Source: Notospermus geniculatus
Taxonomy: Eukaryota; Nemertea; Pilidiophora; Heteronemertea; Lineidae
DNA: 64,000 bases
NCBI GenBank assembly: GCA_002633025.1
Contig: NMRB01000075.1
Coordinates: 45,645 to 109,644 of the forward strand
Direction: 5' to 3'
The notes under the pieces are model-generated. The model did no database searches, was not told the origin of the DNA, and was given only the letters and a program-made list of their open reading frames with translations. The translations under genes and the position numbers were made by a program. This document shows, piece after piece, positions 45,501 through 55,801 of the stretch (within the stretch, counting starts at the first letter, position 1; every line of letters starts with the position of its first letter).

Positions 45501-46752
45501 AACGTCCATCAGATCTGGGCCTGGGGATGGCTGCAGTCATTTTAGGAGCTGGCAGTGAAAGTATTAATGGGCAGGAAGGGTAAAAAACAGTTCCTTCCAT
45601 GTTCCATCCGCATTCACTGTTTCCTCCTTTCCTTGGAAACTGAGGCTCTAACAACCCCAAATGAAATAAAACTGATAAAACTGCCACTTGATATGAAATT
45701 CTGTCCTTCGCCATTATACATCTTCTGACTATTAATAAATTGCAATTATCTGCCAGCATAGATCATATTGAGGCTGTCACTAAGCTCTTTAAGATGACGT
45801 AGGGGGAATTCTATTACGAGATATCAACAATTTATTTGTCACTGGGGCCAAACCCTTCCAGAGCAATTGTATTGGAGATGATTTATTAGATTGACAATGG
45901 TAATTCTTTTGTCGTGATGAGAAAAAATTGAATTGAAATAACTGTTCATCTGCAATTTTTGCGTATTACTCTTGATGAAGGTCAGTATTGGCAAAGCAAG
46001 TTCATTGACTCCGACAAGAGATTGTCTGTTCACAGAAGACCACACTGCTAGAAAAAGAGGAAAGGCCCTGGTACAAAGATGCAGACAGGTCTTGTTTCCA
46101 ACAGCTAAAGCTTTAATGAAAAGTTAAAGAAAGATAAAGTTTGGGTTTGTAGACAGATATCAACTAAGTAGAGATTATCATCTGACTTCCCCTTTGAACC
46201 CCAGTCTATCCTAAAAACCTTCTACTGGAACTTCAACAGAACTCAGATAAGCTGCTCATTCAGCACTACAGTCGGAGCATTTCCGACGGCACCATTTATA
46301 CCGCTGGGTGGCGTGAGGCAAAGAGACTTGCCCAGAGTCGCACCCTGACAGTGGAATTCAAACCAGAAACCTCACGACCAGCAGCCAAACCGAACCTTAG
46401 ACCACTGCAGCTACTCTGAAGAAAACAGCATGCAAGAGAAAATTGTTTACCTACCATTAAATATTTCAACGACCATCCCCAAAGGCATCACAAGAATCGC
46501 AACGAGTAAATCCGCAATCGCCAAGGACATCAGAAAATAATTCGTCATATTCTGTAATCGTCTTTCCCAGCAGACGGCCAGACATACCAGGATATTACCG
46601 GTCGCCGTAAAAAAGATGAATCCAATTAACGATAGCATTCCCCATTTCAAAGGCACCGGTTCGAAATTGTTCAGTGTGTTGTTCCAGTCGCTGATGTTTG
46701 CCGTGAAATTCAGTGGTAGCATTACCATGGCGGGTGTGGGGCCATGAGGCAT
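13302..46752 (-). CDS. 5-HT2-type serotonin receptor-like GPCR, two coding exons and a ~31 kb intron
   Basis: Class A amine receptor of the plasma membrane, probably Gq-coupled by family. Coding exons are 46455-46752 and 13302-15565. Joined at AATG|GT they give exactly 853 codons plus stop. The start Met has A at -3 and an upstream in-frame stop. The N-terminus carries three glycosylation sequons. TM1 has GN; TM2 has NYFLMSLAIADLLV; TM3 has the amine-binding Asp in VTFDVGLCTAS, then MDRF instead of DRY. The following LKYPMKYGRNKT is typical of invertebrate 5-HT2 receptors. TM5 has SVFAFYVP, with Ala at 5.46 as in 5-HT2B and 5-HT2C. KASKVLG and WTPFF mark TM6, and NPIIY marks TM7. Trp replaces Tyr at 7.43. 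The third loop is about 500 residues, Ser/Pro/Asn/Asp-rich. Family call is strong; ligand is inferred. Confidence 0.9.
15691..15831. mobile_element. 141-bp MITE with ~33-bp terminal inverted repeats
   Basis: Left AGGGAGTTTGAGATCAGCAA and the inverse at the right end (TTGCTGATCTCAAACTCCCT), flanked by AAT on each side. Located at the start of the receptor intron. Non-coding. Confidence 0.8.
15832..19998. other. Receptor intron, part 1
   Basis: Apart from the THAP-like remnant this 4 kb has no codable gene. Between about 17955 and 18080 the phrases ATGCACCTACTCC and GATGCACATGCAC recur as short direct repeats. No RNA gene was recognised. Confidence 0.5.
16085..16262 (-). pseudogene. THAP-like zinc-finger remnant
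   Basis: On the - strand an open stretch reads AVDVVERGRNGDKYRLCSNH followed by FSDEGYV. The CSxHF core is the second half of a THAP C2CH DNA-binding domain, found in P-element-like transposases and THAP proteins. The first half (CxxxC) is not found in frame. The surrounding 16000-16300 also shows partial inverted repeats (ACGTAGC..CCGGCTCAC near 16011 and its inverse near 16285), so it may be a transposon relic. An N at 16299 obscures the edge. Confidence 0.3.
19999..20290 (+). repeat. Minisatellite, about 39-bp unit
   Basis: The phrases AACCCAGGCAGT(T)ACCAAG and TCAGGCTGTCACCAAGTACC alternate, interrupted by a copy of CCCAGGATCAGGAAGTCGTA. Tandem and degenerate. It makes a spurious repetitive open frame. 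Confidence 0.8.
21433..21625 (+). repeat. Tandem duplication, about 95-bp unit
   Basis: TGAAGTAGAGTGGACTCTGT recurs at about 21438 and 21534, each followed by the same ATTAT.TGAGAAGATCAACA text up to CATCCTTGTGAAGGG. Two diverged copies. Confidence 0.75.
23211..23752 (-). repeat. Duplicated, possibly once-coding fragment of unknown identity
   Basis: A ~100-bp segment with the phrase TGATTGAAGGACTGAGGCCA occurs at about 23462 and 23644. On the - strand the first copy continues into an open frame (23211-23552) of balanced composition with phrases such as GEVMASVLQSDVVYDLLEDL, interrupted by an N at 23317. I do not recognise the family. It could be a transposon protein remnant. Confidence 0.25.
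23753..28740. other. Receptor intron, part 2
   Basis: No codable gene. Holds an (ATG)n microsatellite near 24380. Open frames here are short and without recognisable motifs. Confidence 0.5.
28741..29235 (+). repeat. Minisatellite, about 54-bp unit
   Basis: About nine units built on CACATAGTTATTATGAATGG, GCTGATCATGACCATTGTCA and AAGTACAATGCCCC. The unit is divisible by three, so two frames stay open with an 18-residue periodic pattern. I treat these as artefacts of the repeat, not as genes. Confidence 0.85.
29236..32160. other. Receptor intron, part 3
   Basis: Nothing codable. Contains a T9G11 homopolymer run at about 29732-29751. No further structure recognised. Confidence 0.45.
32168..32334 (+). 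mobile_element. Short DNA transposon with 7-bp target-site duplication
   Basis: The ends GGGTGCGGATCC and ATCCGCACCT are inverted, and GGTTTAC flanks both sides (32161-32167 and 32335-32341). A run of about twelve G lies just inside the left end. 167 bp, non-coding, so non-autonomous. Confidence 0.75.
33570..33790 (+). mobile_element. tRNA-derived SINE-like element
   Basis: A pol III B-box-like GGTTCGAATCC is at about 33617, preceded by a degenerate A-box region. The body contains AAAAGACCACATATGTGGAG and GAGCAACTTGAGATGGCC. It looks like a tRNA-headed SINE, not a functional tRNA, since no cloverleaf with a sound anticodon arm could be drawn by eye. Confidence 0.5.
34531..35916. mobile_element. 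Compound foldback element, three related arms
   Basis: The outer ends are inverted: AGTCCACGTCGTTATGTCGT at 34531 and its inverse ending at 35916, with the following TCTGCGGAAACATCGTGTTA also matched. Inside, 34561-34838 is inverted against 34977-35245, giving arms of about 270 bp around a ~140-bp loop. The same arm therefore occurs once forward and twice inverted. No transposase frame is seen. Flanking duplication is unclear. Confidence 0.7.
36095..37850. repeat. 1.76-kb block, left copy of a contig-overlap duplication
   Basis: Nearly identical over its whole length to 37852-39607, with a single N at 37851 between them. The left block ends exactly at the N and the right block starts exactly after it, the signature of two contigs whose ends overlap but were not merged. 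Few substitutions distinguish them. Confidence 0.9.
36690..37110 (-). repeat. Minisatellite, about 60-64-bp unit
   Basis: Six or seven units of GAAAGAACTGCTAAATGG, TGTTGCATTGCTTGAAAGAA and TTGATAAATAATGAATTGTG. Repeated again at about 38447-38867 because the whole block is duplicated. The - strand frame across it is a repeat artefact. Confidence 0.85.
37852..39607. repeat. 1.76-kb block, right copy of the duplication
   Basis: Matches 36095-37850, including the embedded minisatellite and the short frames within it. See that entry for the interpretation as an unmerged overlap. Confidence 0.9.
38961..40192. repeat. 1.23-kb block, first copy of a second overlap
   Basis: Recurs at 40283-41516 with small substitutions and indels, for example two extra triplets near 41271 and a four-base loss near 40832. 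An N at 40193 ends this copy. Because its first part also lies in the preceding duplication, the segment from 38961 to 39607 is represented three times in the window. Confidence 0.88.
40283..41516. repeat. 1.23-kb block, second copy
   Basis: Homologous to 38961-40192. The 89 bases between the N (40193) and this block have no counterpart at the corresponding place upstream, so the contig beginning here has a different left flank, as a haplotype with a structural difference would. Confidence 0.88.
41690..41885. repeat. Dispersed repeat, copy 1
   Basis: Shares ATTTGAACA..., ATTCCTGA, ATC(A)TTTTG and ACTGGCCAA-type phrases, in the same order, with the segment at about 48790-48900. Degenerate interspersed repeat of unknown class. 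Confidence 0.4.
42790..42940 (-). mobile_element. tRNA-derived SINE, degenerate copy
   Basis: On the - strand: head GGCGCAGTGGCTGAGTGTCG, then ACCAAGAAGTCA, and the family tail CTGAATGAGCTGCTCC. The B-box has decayed. Same family as 4760-4935. Confidence 0.5.
43360..43556 (+). repeat. 63-bp minisatellite running into an assembly gap
   Basis: Three units before the gap, each with AAGAATATCTTTAACAGC, CCTGGACTTGCACC and AAACTCAAACCAAGGGGCC. More degenerate units start near 43190. Unit length is divisible by three, so all frames remain open. The array very likely continues through the gap, since related CACCAAAGCCCATCTGAT text resumes at 44148. Confidence 0.8.
43557..44147. other. Assembly gap (591 N)
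   Basis: Run of N inside the minisatellite array. Any open frame that crosses it is meaningless. True length of the missing array is unknown. Confidence 0.99.
44148..46199. other. Receptor intron, last part
   Basis: Between the gap and the SINE. No codable gene or structured repeat recognised. Confidence 0.5.
46200..46420 (-). mobile_element. tRNA-derived SINE next to receptor exon 1
   Basis: On the - strand: A-box region CAGTGGTCTAAGGTTCGG, B-box-like GGTTTGAATTCC, a TGGGCAAGTCTCTTTGCCTC body, and the family tail CTGAATGAGCAGCTTATCTG. Ends only ~35 bp inside the intron from exon 1. Confidence 0.6.
46455..46752 (-). other. Receptor exon 1 (N-terminus, TM1, TM2)
   Basis: It encodes 99 codons plus one base and ends AATG before a GTAGGT donor. 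The boundary falls at the extracellular end of TM2 (VEIFNG), the same region where vertebrate 5-HT2 receptor genes are interrupted after their TM2 LY(G/E) motif, as I recall. Three N-x-S/T sequons lie in the first 25 residues. Confidence 0.9.
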
Positions 46753-48780
46753 GCTTTCCTTACTCGAGATATATCCACTTGGAGGAATACTTGGTTTCTA
46801 TGTATCCAATTATCATCAGCCGATAGCATTCGTCCTATGAATTTCTCAAGCTTTCCTAGACGAATTGAATTATCACCTGTGTATGAGATATTCTGAAGTG
46901 GAATGTCCGTTCCACATACCCGTAATCATTGATAATGCTCAAGTGTGGTGAAGGTCTCTACCAATTATGGGCATCTTTAAGTATCAAAGTGATCAAGTTT
47001 TTAGACTCCAGTTCCCGTTGGAAGAAAATAACCAACATTCAAAGATGTATTCTTCATCCTTGTAGAAGTTATTGAGGATTCTATTCCATTCGTTGCGGGA
47101 CCCGTTATTGGCCATAAACCATGCTTGCTTCCTCAAATCCAATAGTCTCTACTGCTTCAGTTTAAATCAATTTGACTTGCTGATGTCTGGAGGACCCATG
47201 CGGTTTATTTCGTTTGTATGTCCAAGTTGTAATAGAATTCAGAAAAAGTTGTCTTAATAGTGTTTATCTTGAAGTAATCCCTTTGAATTGTAGCTAGAAT
47301 TTGTAATGAAAGTGGAATCCATTTACATTCAACTCATTTTATCTGCCAAGAGAAATCATAAAAGGATAATGTGCCATATCTATCATTAAAAATATTCCGT
47401 GGAAAAAATCCAAAGTAGAATCAATTACAACATGATTTGTTCTGAAAAAGCAGTCACTTTCTGCTTTAAATACATACACTGATACTAAAATCACATTCAG
47501 CCTTCATCAGTTGCTATCTTCAGCAATAATGAACCTCAAACAACCACAGACAGGCTCTCACGTAATTGACTCAAATCTGACAGGAGATACTTCTCCGAAA
47601 ATTGCAGATCCGTATATCTGAATGCACCCACTGTGTAATTGTATATAATTTCATCCATACGAATGATTTATCCGGTGTTGTTTTTGTGTGGGTTGGGCAC
47701 TAATTCAAGTTGAAGTAGATCGTCATATGAACGAGTCTAGTTTTCCATATCCATTTCATTTCATGTGGATTTCCTGACTCACTACTTATTGAGAACTTAC
47801 TTGCAGTATTGTTGATCGAGTTACTGGCATATTAACCTGAAAAGATAGAAGGAAATGCAAAATTTAGCAATTAGTTCATCAGTGTCATGTTATTTATAAT
47901 ATCTGTCAGCTCGCATCACTTCTAATTCTTGTTGGCCTAAAGGAAAATAAGTTTGGTAAGTAAATTTTGGCCCAACCTCCTCTTCATACTAAGAACCCAT
48001 TAAAAGGCTTCCCCACAATATTTTTTATCCTACTAGAGAACCATCAAAAGATTCTTCATTGAATCACAGTTTTAATAACCCTGCGGTCCAATGAAGATCC
48101 ATCGAATAGAATTTCATAGAACCTGTGGCATTCAAAACACCAATGCTGGCGCTGTGGTCTCTGGTGCTGAAACAGATGTTTTTGTAAGAAAAAAAATTTC
48201 CTCCACCTGCGTGGAATATATTGCTGCAACAAATCATTTGTGTTCTGTTGGATGCCACCATCTGAGCAGCAGTGCTTCTTCCTGATAATTCCATCATCAG
48301 AGACGCAATGATTCATTGACGCGGCTTTCCTGTGGTTTTCCCGTTTCTTACTACAATCAGGCGAGTACAGGAACTGAAGCGCATGATAAAATGAATGTAC
48401 CGTAGCGAAACCATTCTATTGAAGAGAGTTGTTGAAAGGAACAACTCCTGTTCGTTCAGAAGGGTGATTAACTTTCAAGTGGGTGATGTGAACTGATATC
48501 TCTGTGCAGTATTACCAGTATCAACTTTGTCTGAGACAAACTTCAGAACTGTTGTTGCTGGAAAAATAAGTGAAGAAAAACCACTTTTAGAGATTCCTTT
48601 GGTACAGATTTGTCAACCTCAGCAGTATTCACAATCTCAGGAGGACTGAATGATGAAAAATGGATGGGATAGACTCGAACCTCTCTGTTGATGATTTAGA
48701 ATAAAAACAGACCTCCTGCCCTTGAAATTAAGACGCCCTTCATGGCTTCTGCTAGATTATTCATATCAGGGTCAAATGAG
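46753..48780 (-). other. 5' flank of the receptor gene
   Basis: Should contain the receptor's leader and promoter. On the - strand near 47802-47837 a TTTTCAG acceptor followed by a short segment and a GTAAGT donor could be a 5' untranslated exon, but this is only a motif match. No coding region seen. Confidence 0.3.
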
Positions 48781-48789
48781 GCTTTTTCC

Positions 48790-49030
48790 CAATTTCTGAA
48801 CAACATTCCTGACAGAGTATCATCATCTTTTGACCACTGTGGCCAATAAATTTAACAGCAACATTTGAACAACATGTTGGATGCTTTTCCCCTGTTCACA
48901 CTGGACAACTTTGTCGAACAAGGTGGTTTTACTTTGATTGTTGCAAAAATTATGCCAGTGTACAGAGTGCGAGATTTGAACTCATGTGGAGAATTCACCT
49001 TCAGTGTCTGCAAGTCTGAACTGTCTGCAG
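48790..49030. repeat. Dispersed repeat, copy 2
   Basis: Related to 41690-41885 (shared ACATTCCTGA, ATCATCTTTTGACCACTG and TGGCCAATAAATTTA text). Continues into a segment with GAGATTTGAACTC, which resembles an inverted pol III B-box. Possibly another SINE lineage. Confidence 0.35.
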
Positions 49031-49385
49031 CTTGCGAGTGGTGTTCTTCCACTGCAATTGTAACATTTTACTGTGGAATTGTTTTTATCCATGTGGATGG
49101 AAAATAATGGTGAAAGATGTTCAGGCAAAACCTGTTGAAGTAATGAGGATAAAGAGTCGCAGCATGATCTGTGAATTATGGGAGTTTGAAGAAGTGGATG
49201 ATGAAAAATGGGTACTTCACTCAGTTTAGAACAAAATAACTTCAGAAAGATGTTCAGAAGAACAATTTATGCAGGTGCACGGCACTGTAATGGTTCATTT
49301 ATGTTTGGTTTAATTCTTGGCAAAGTGGAGAATGTTCCATTTTTAGAACTGAGAGCTAGCTTTACGAGAATCATTAAGATTTCCT

Positions 49386-50450
49386 TCGGAAGGCAGATTG
49401 TATTGGCAACAAAAGACAAAATGAATGATGAACAGTGTTGAAGTACACCTACCTGGTAATCAAATTTGATTTCTTTAATATGTCCCCAACTAGGTCGCAG
49501 ATGTTGTGAAGGATAAATGCACCTTAGGACCTGATGTTGGACTCATTTGACCAGCAACACCTGAGACTACAGGATACAGGGGAGTCTGCACACCTTTTGA
49601 TGATTTGAGTCGCTAGAGGTTTCACAGAACAAGGATGGAGCATGTGTTAGCATGTTCTTCGGTACTCTCGGGAAATGGTAAATTTGTTGTCAGGTGACAT
49701 TGTGGAAACACCAACTTTACACCTACATGTATTACTTTGGTGGTTTCCTAAGGAAGGCAGATTGTAATGGCAACGAAGATGAAATGAATGATGAATGGTG
49801 TTCAAAGCACATACCTGGTAATCAAATTCGATTGCTGTAATTTGTCCCTTACTCTGTCGCAGATTGTTTTGAAGGATAAAAGCACCTTAGGACCTGATGT
49901 TGGACTCTCTTGACCAGAAACACCTGAGACCACAGGGTACAGGGGAGTCTGCACACCTCATTTGAGTCGCTAGAGGTTTCACAGAACAAGGATGGAGCAT
50001 GTGTTGGCATGTTCTTTGGTACTCCAGGGAAATGGTAAATTGGTTGTCAGGTGACATTGTGGAAACACCAACTTTACACCTATTACTTTGGTGGTTTCCT
50101 TAGGAACGCAGATTGTGATGGCAATGAAGACAAAATGAATGATGAACAGTGTTCAAGTGCACATACCTGGACAAATGCACCTTAGGACCTGATGTTGGAC
50201 TCGCTTGACCAGCAACACCTGAGACCACAGGATGCAGGAGAGTCTGGACACCTCTTGATCATTTGAGTCACTGAAGAGGTTCACAGAACAAGAATGGAGC
50301 ATGTGTTGGCAAGTTCTTCGGTACTCCAGGGAAATGGTAAATTGGTTGTCAGATGACAGGATGGAGCATGAACTTTTGTGTTGGCATGTTCTTTGGTACT
50401 CTGGGGGAAATGGTAAATTGGTTGTCAGCTGACAAAATCGAAACATCATT
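49386..50450 (+). repeat. Tandem triplication, 350-360-bp unit
   Basis: GGAAGGCAGATTGTA (or a close variant) recurs at about 49387, 49753 and 50103. Each is followed by ACATACCTGG, CACCTTAGGACCTGATGTTG, CCTGAGACCACAGG and CACAGAACAAGGATGGAGCA in order. The third unit is shortened and partly duplicated inside. Nothing coding. Confidence 0.85.
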
Positions 50451-53400
50451 TTCACACCTATTACCTTGTCGGTTGGTGTATTTCCAAGTTTGCTCAAGTT
50501 GATTCGGCATGTGATAGAAACTGTACTAAGGGCATTGCGTACACCAAGCATCAGAAGTTCATCCCCATGAACAGAAATAACTTATGCTGACCTGCATCCT
50601 GTCCCATGTATATCATGAGTTAATATCCGAGATGTTGGCAAAATATTGATGTGGAGGTTATTAAGCCAAGTGTCCTTTTTGCGGCACTGGAATGGTGTAA
50701 TAATTACTTGATCTCGACCTCTTCGATATCAATAATGGGGCAAATGGTCTTGACGTGATGTCGTAAATGCCTCTGCGATTTGTTATAAATTCATTTCGTA
50801 ACGTTTAGTAATTAGCGATTGTGATGGTATTTGGTGTAAACTCAATTATAAGGTAATTAATGTTAATCGATTATCTCTATTGACTCAATTGTGTCCCTGG
50901 AGATTGGTATATTTTTGTCAGTGATTTGTGTTGTCTGAAGCTGTTTAACCCTCTTTGTCAATTCAGTGGTAACTGATGAAGAAAAAAAATCAGTTAAGTC
51001 GTGAGTGCATGTGGTGCATGTACTTCCTGACGATTCCCCTGTGTCTAGCACTGTTGCCTGGCCCTTCCTAAGATATAGGCCATAACTGACAGTTGATTAT
51101 ATTGTTTTCCAAGGAAATCTTCCTATGGCAACTCCATCTATAAGGATCTTTTTGATTTCTTTGGAGATACAACAGAAACCTACAAAATATATCAGTAAAA
51201 AATTGGTGCTCAATTAGTTATCTGCACTTTGAAGGGTTCTTTCTTACCCATCCAATCATCGCAAGCATCAAGTCAAAAAATCACGATAAATATTCCATCT
51301 TGACGTCGCTGTGGCGTTACTGAATTCTTCTTTGTGAGATAATGACTCGCATCTGATGAATTGGTTGCCGTAGTGATGCTGCTGAGGTGCTCCTAACTAA
51401 TCAGACTGTGCTGATATTTAATTGCTGTCGTGAATGTAAAAAAATATAGAAATGCCAAAACTACACTGCGAAATTCACAGAAGGTATACCATAATTGTCA
51501 GCTGAAGTAAACCTCATTATCCCAGGTGTGCCTTTTTTCGTTCAAGAAAGGCTTTTACCTTTTCCGGTTTGGCATTATTGTAGAAGATGTTGAAGACGAG
51601 CGCAAACTTTAGACCAGGTACAGATGACATCGTTAAATGAGAGTGCATTAAGTGGGAGTTAGTATACCAGTGCCCGGTATGTTATTGCTTTCTCTTAAAG
51701 GACATGGTGATAAAGCAGATTGATAGCAATGGTAACAAAGAATATTGACAGACCATTTGCTAGAGTGCGTGCTCAGGAAGAGCAAATCATTAACACAATT
51801 GCATGATTATTTACTGTTAAACAACTCAACCCATATCCTCTTCGCCATGTTCACTTAACTCTCGTATGCAGAGCACGTTAAATCTTTGCAGCAAATGAGT
51901 TTGATAAAAATAAATGAGTTTGATAAAAATAAATGTGTTTGATAAAAATAAATGAGTTTGATAAAAATTAAATGAGCTTCTGCACATTCCGTGTCTTTTT
52001 ATGGAAAATTAGTTCTCTGATTCAAAAATATTGCTTGATACCTGCATGTCATTTGGAACATTAGAAACCCCATAAACAATAAAAGGATTTTTGTGTTACA
52101 ACAAAGTTGGGATTGCTTAGCCCTTTGCAGTGGTATTGCTGAACTACAGTGGCTAGGGAACAGGTCAGAGTTCATCTTTTGCCAATTCATCCTTTTTATC
52201 AAGGTTCCGGGTTCAATACCTACATCCGTATCCCCCTCCCCCACCTCTTCAACAAGCTACCTAATGATTAAGGGGAGTTCTGCGAATGGTTATAAAAATC
52301 AATCCCATAAAGCTACTTTTTCCACCAATGATACACTTGCGGCATTATGGAAAACACTTGTTCCATTTGGTTGGTAGTTTATCACTGCGGTAAGTAGGAA
52401 AACGTCATAAAGTAGGCATTTCCGACCGTGAAATCTGCTCTGGGTGCTAAGAAAGATCCTTTATCTTAGTTTATCATGGTAATAATGTTGGCGTTTCCTT
52501 GTTTAACGAGGCTTCTCTCCCTGACGATATACTGGAATTGACTTCTCCGTTCGTTGCAGTTCCTTTCGTTCCTGTGATTTGTTTGTCTGGTGGAGGCGTT
52601 CTGTGGAAATGAACCGAAAGTCAACAGGTGCAGGCTCTGAACCATATTTCAGTACAGGCTGTTCGAAAGCCTCTGAGGTGACTGGTTAACAATTTGATTG
52701 TGTTTGGCGTGTCATTAATTTGTATGTACGGATAGAACTTCCAACTCTTTGAAGGTGTGTTCAATGAAATTCCACGGTAACTGAACTTTGATGTGAATGG
52801 TGTTGACTGTTGGGCAGACATGTTTACCTTTCCCTGCTGTGGTTTCCCAGGATTAGCTCGCCGATTTCACAGGCATCATGTTCATTTTCCTTTGAAATAA
52901 TACTTATCCTGTGGAAATCGTAGGGCAAATGTGGGAAACTGATGATTCTTAAGTGCCAACAAGCATTTTGAATTGGAATTCAAATATGGCCGCCAGTCGT
53001 CCATCTTGAAAAGTATACTTTGGCTCATATCTCATGAACAATACCACAAGCAATGTTCTGACCAGGTATGATGTTTCCCTGGGACATTTTGACTTGACAT
53101 TTGTTGTTCGTTCTTTTGGTACATTCACCCAGGTCCACCCAGGTACATTCACATGGTCCATGGACCATTTCATGATAAGTTTAGTGATTTGTCTTTGTGA
53201 GGCTTGAAGAAGCTGCTGTTGTTTCTTGTGCTTCCCTCATTTGATATTAAAAACATCAGACCCTTGTAACTGGAGTCAGCTCACTCTGAGCCAGTTCTCA
53301 ATGATGTTGTGCAGAGAAAATTTGTTAAGTGAAACCTGTGATGGACATGGATACTTTACTGGCTTCTCTACAGATTTGTCTGGGTCTTGGAGGTTTCGTA

Positions 53401-55130
53401 GCTGGCTGGATTTCCATCTGTGCAAATTGCCAGTGATAAAGACAGTTGGACGACTGAAAGCAAAGGGATTGATACACTTTTCATGGACTCAAGAGTCATT
53501 AGCTTTCTATGACACCTCCAACCCATGTTATATGATTCTTGATGGCCGTAGCAGGTTGGTAGAATTCTCGTAAAGAAATTTATTCGTTCTCCTCGACCTG
53601 ACGGTGAATGATAACGACCAGGAGGACCAGTAATGACTATTCTCGTCTAAGAGTAATGTAGTTTCACGATATCCTGACCAATTCATCATGATTGACTTGC
53701 CAACTAAACGTCCCGGCTTGTTACGTTGGTTTAAATTCTGAGAAATGTTTCCTATTTTCTTAGAGAAGAGCAAGACGTGCTGTTTAGCATTCATACAGGA
53801 GTGTGAGTAGGAGGCAGATATTCACTAGATGATACCTAGTAGCCCTTAGTCATGTGTAATTCATGTGTTGATGAGAGTTAAGAGTACTCTAGCGACAGTA
53901 CCCTTCGTGAAAAAGCAGCCCAGTGGGTGACCTGCAAATGTAGCAAAGGGACTGCTCATCATGCTTGGGGCTGCATTGGCAGACATCGTCTCTGAAGCGT
54001 GGGCTGCAATTGTACGAGATCAAACCTGACATTCTGGAGATACAAGCACAAGGAGGGTTGCGTATTGTATCTTTTAGCTTTTGGCTCAGTGTCTGCAATA
54101 ATACACCAGTTATTGATATTGATATTTTAGCTGCACATCTAAACTTTTAAAAACTCAAGTGGCGGTTGCACATTTGTGCTTGACATTTCTTTGTCTGGGA
54201 ATCTCATATCAATTGGAAATGCCATTATCAAGTGATGATAGTCATGTGCACTCTTAAATAAGAACTTTTAACTAGTATGTAACTTTATTCATACAAGTGC
54301 TAGCATGATTGGAAAAAATTCTTTGGATCCATACTTATAATCTTAAAACAACTCAAATCGTCGTGTGTCGATAAGCCCTGAAGCCAGCAAATAATCAATA
54401 ATTTATTGGTGACATTTCAAGATGAAGTGCATCATGCTTTGTTTACAAACTGAAAAATTCGTGGCAGGATGAATTACATGCATATGCCTGACTTCGGTGA
54501 TTTTGAGAAGGACGTGATGTGAGCAGGGGAGGCAAAGAAACAAAACTATAGGAAGAAAGATGTCTTGTCTACAGAAAAAGTTGCTTCAGTCTTCGAAAAC
54601 TTCTGCACGATTGTCATCAGTACAGTGTTCAGCATTCTGAACTATCAGTCACACTGCATCTTTGGCTCACCTGGGAGCCTATATGTCATACCATGTCATC
54701 CGTTGTCATCAACAGTGGGGCGTTTTTCTTAACTACTTGGCTTAGAATCTTGGAACTTTGTGGCAGGTACCTTATGGCAAATTATATCTGCAGATTGAAA
54801 TTTAGCACAACTAATAGACACTCCATCCGTCCTTCTTCTGTTGGACATCTCCTGATGAACGATGCTTGCTGGAATCACAAAAGTTCTATGGTGGGTTCCT
54901 CTGATTCATCACATGAATTCTGCGTTTTCATGTTTATAGCGGTCTAATATGGAAATAGCAAGAAAACACGGCACATTTTGTTGCTGTTTGACCTAGATTC
55001 TTCTAAATGGATACAAAGGTGCCCCCGTGGGACAATTATACACATATACACAAGAGATATATTTGGACTTCAGAGGGGGTTTCTTTGGGGGTCAAGTAGT
55101 AGGACTGCTGTGCTGAATTTTAGTAGCGGA
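50451..55130. other. Intergenic, no gene seen
   Basis: Contains a 19-bp tandem repeat (AATGAGTTTGATAAAAATA, four copies, about 51893-51975) and a degenerate GGGTTCAATACC motif near 52207 that may be a SINE remnant. Open frames are short and unrecognised. Confidence 0.45.
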
Positions 55131-55801
55131 CTACCTTGTCAGTTTCTTGCAGGTTCTCCGTAAGATATTGGAAACGCTTACAAGCCATATAATCCTACAC
55201 AATGGAAATCCCAGAAGATGTTCTGTATAGTTAATATTGTGAAGCAATAGTCTGAAAAGCACTAATCTTCAGTTGTTAACATTTCGCACAAATATGCTCC
55301 ATATACTTTGTCTGTTTCTTGAAGCTTTCCAATTCTACATAATTTACCTAATCCCAGAAGATTTTCGAAAGCAGTTTAGAGTCCAAAAGAGCTAACCTTC
55401 AGTTACTAAATCAGTGAAATTTTCCAATTTCAGGAGTGCTGCAACTCTTTGCGATGGTCCTTCAAGACTTTAAATAAATTCACCCTGTCTACCTTGTCAG
55501 TTTCTAGCCGGTTTTCCATGGATATATCAGTATTAAATCCCACATGTACATACCCCCAGCAGAATGTCCTTTATAGTTCATTGGGAAGCGATTACAGTCC
55601 AGAAGAGTGAACCTTCACTTGCTTATATTTTACAAAAGTAGGCCCTGTTGTTTACCTTGTTGTTGCCAGTTCTCCATAAGATATTGGATATCCTCAGAAT
55701 CCATACATAATCCTACAAAATATATTACATCCTCAAAAGCATCTTCAGTTTATATTGTAAAGCGGCCTAGAGTCCAAAAAAGCTCAGCATCCATAGCTCA
55801 A
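55131..55801 (-). pseudogene. Decayed tandem copies of the deaminase C-terminal end
   Basis: Read on the - strand, at least four blocks resemble codons 269-305 of the gene at 55802-56758 plus its 3' flank. Matching cores: QYLTENLQETDKV (about 55131-55170), QETDKVYGAYLC (about 55290-55330), a long stretch with ETDKVDR and KVLKDHRKELQHS then stop (about 55439-55515), and MDSEDIQYLMEN followed by an indel (about 55640-55710). Spacing is about 160-190 bp. Between them are related non-coding pieces such as AGAGTCCAAAAGAGC. None is intact. This is an array of partial duplications of the gene's 3' end. Confidence 0.85.
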
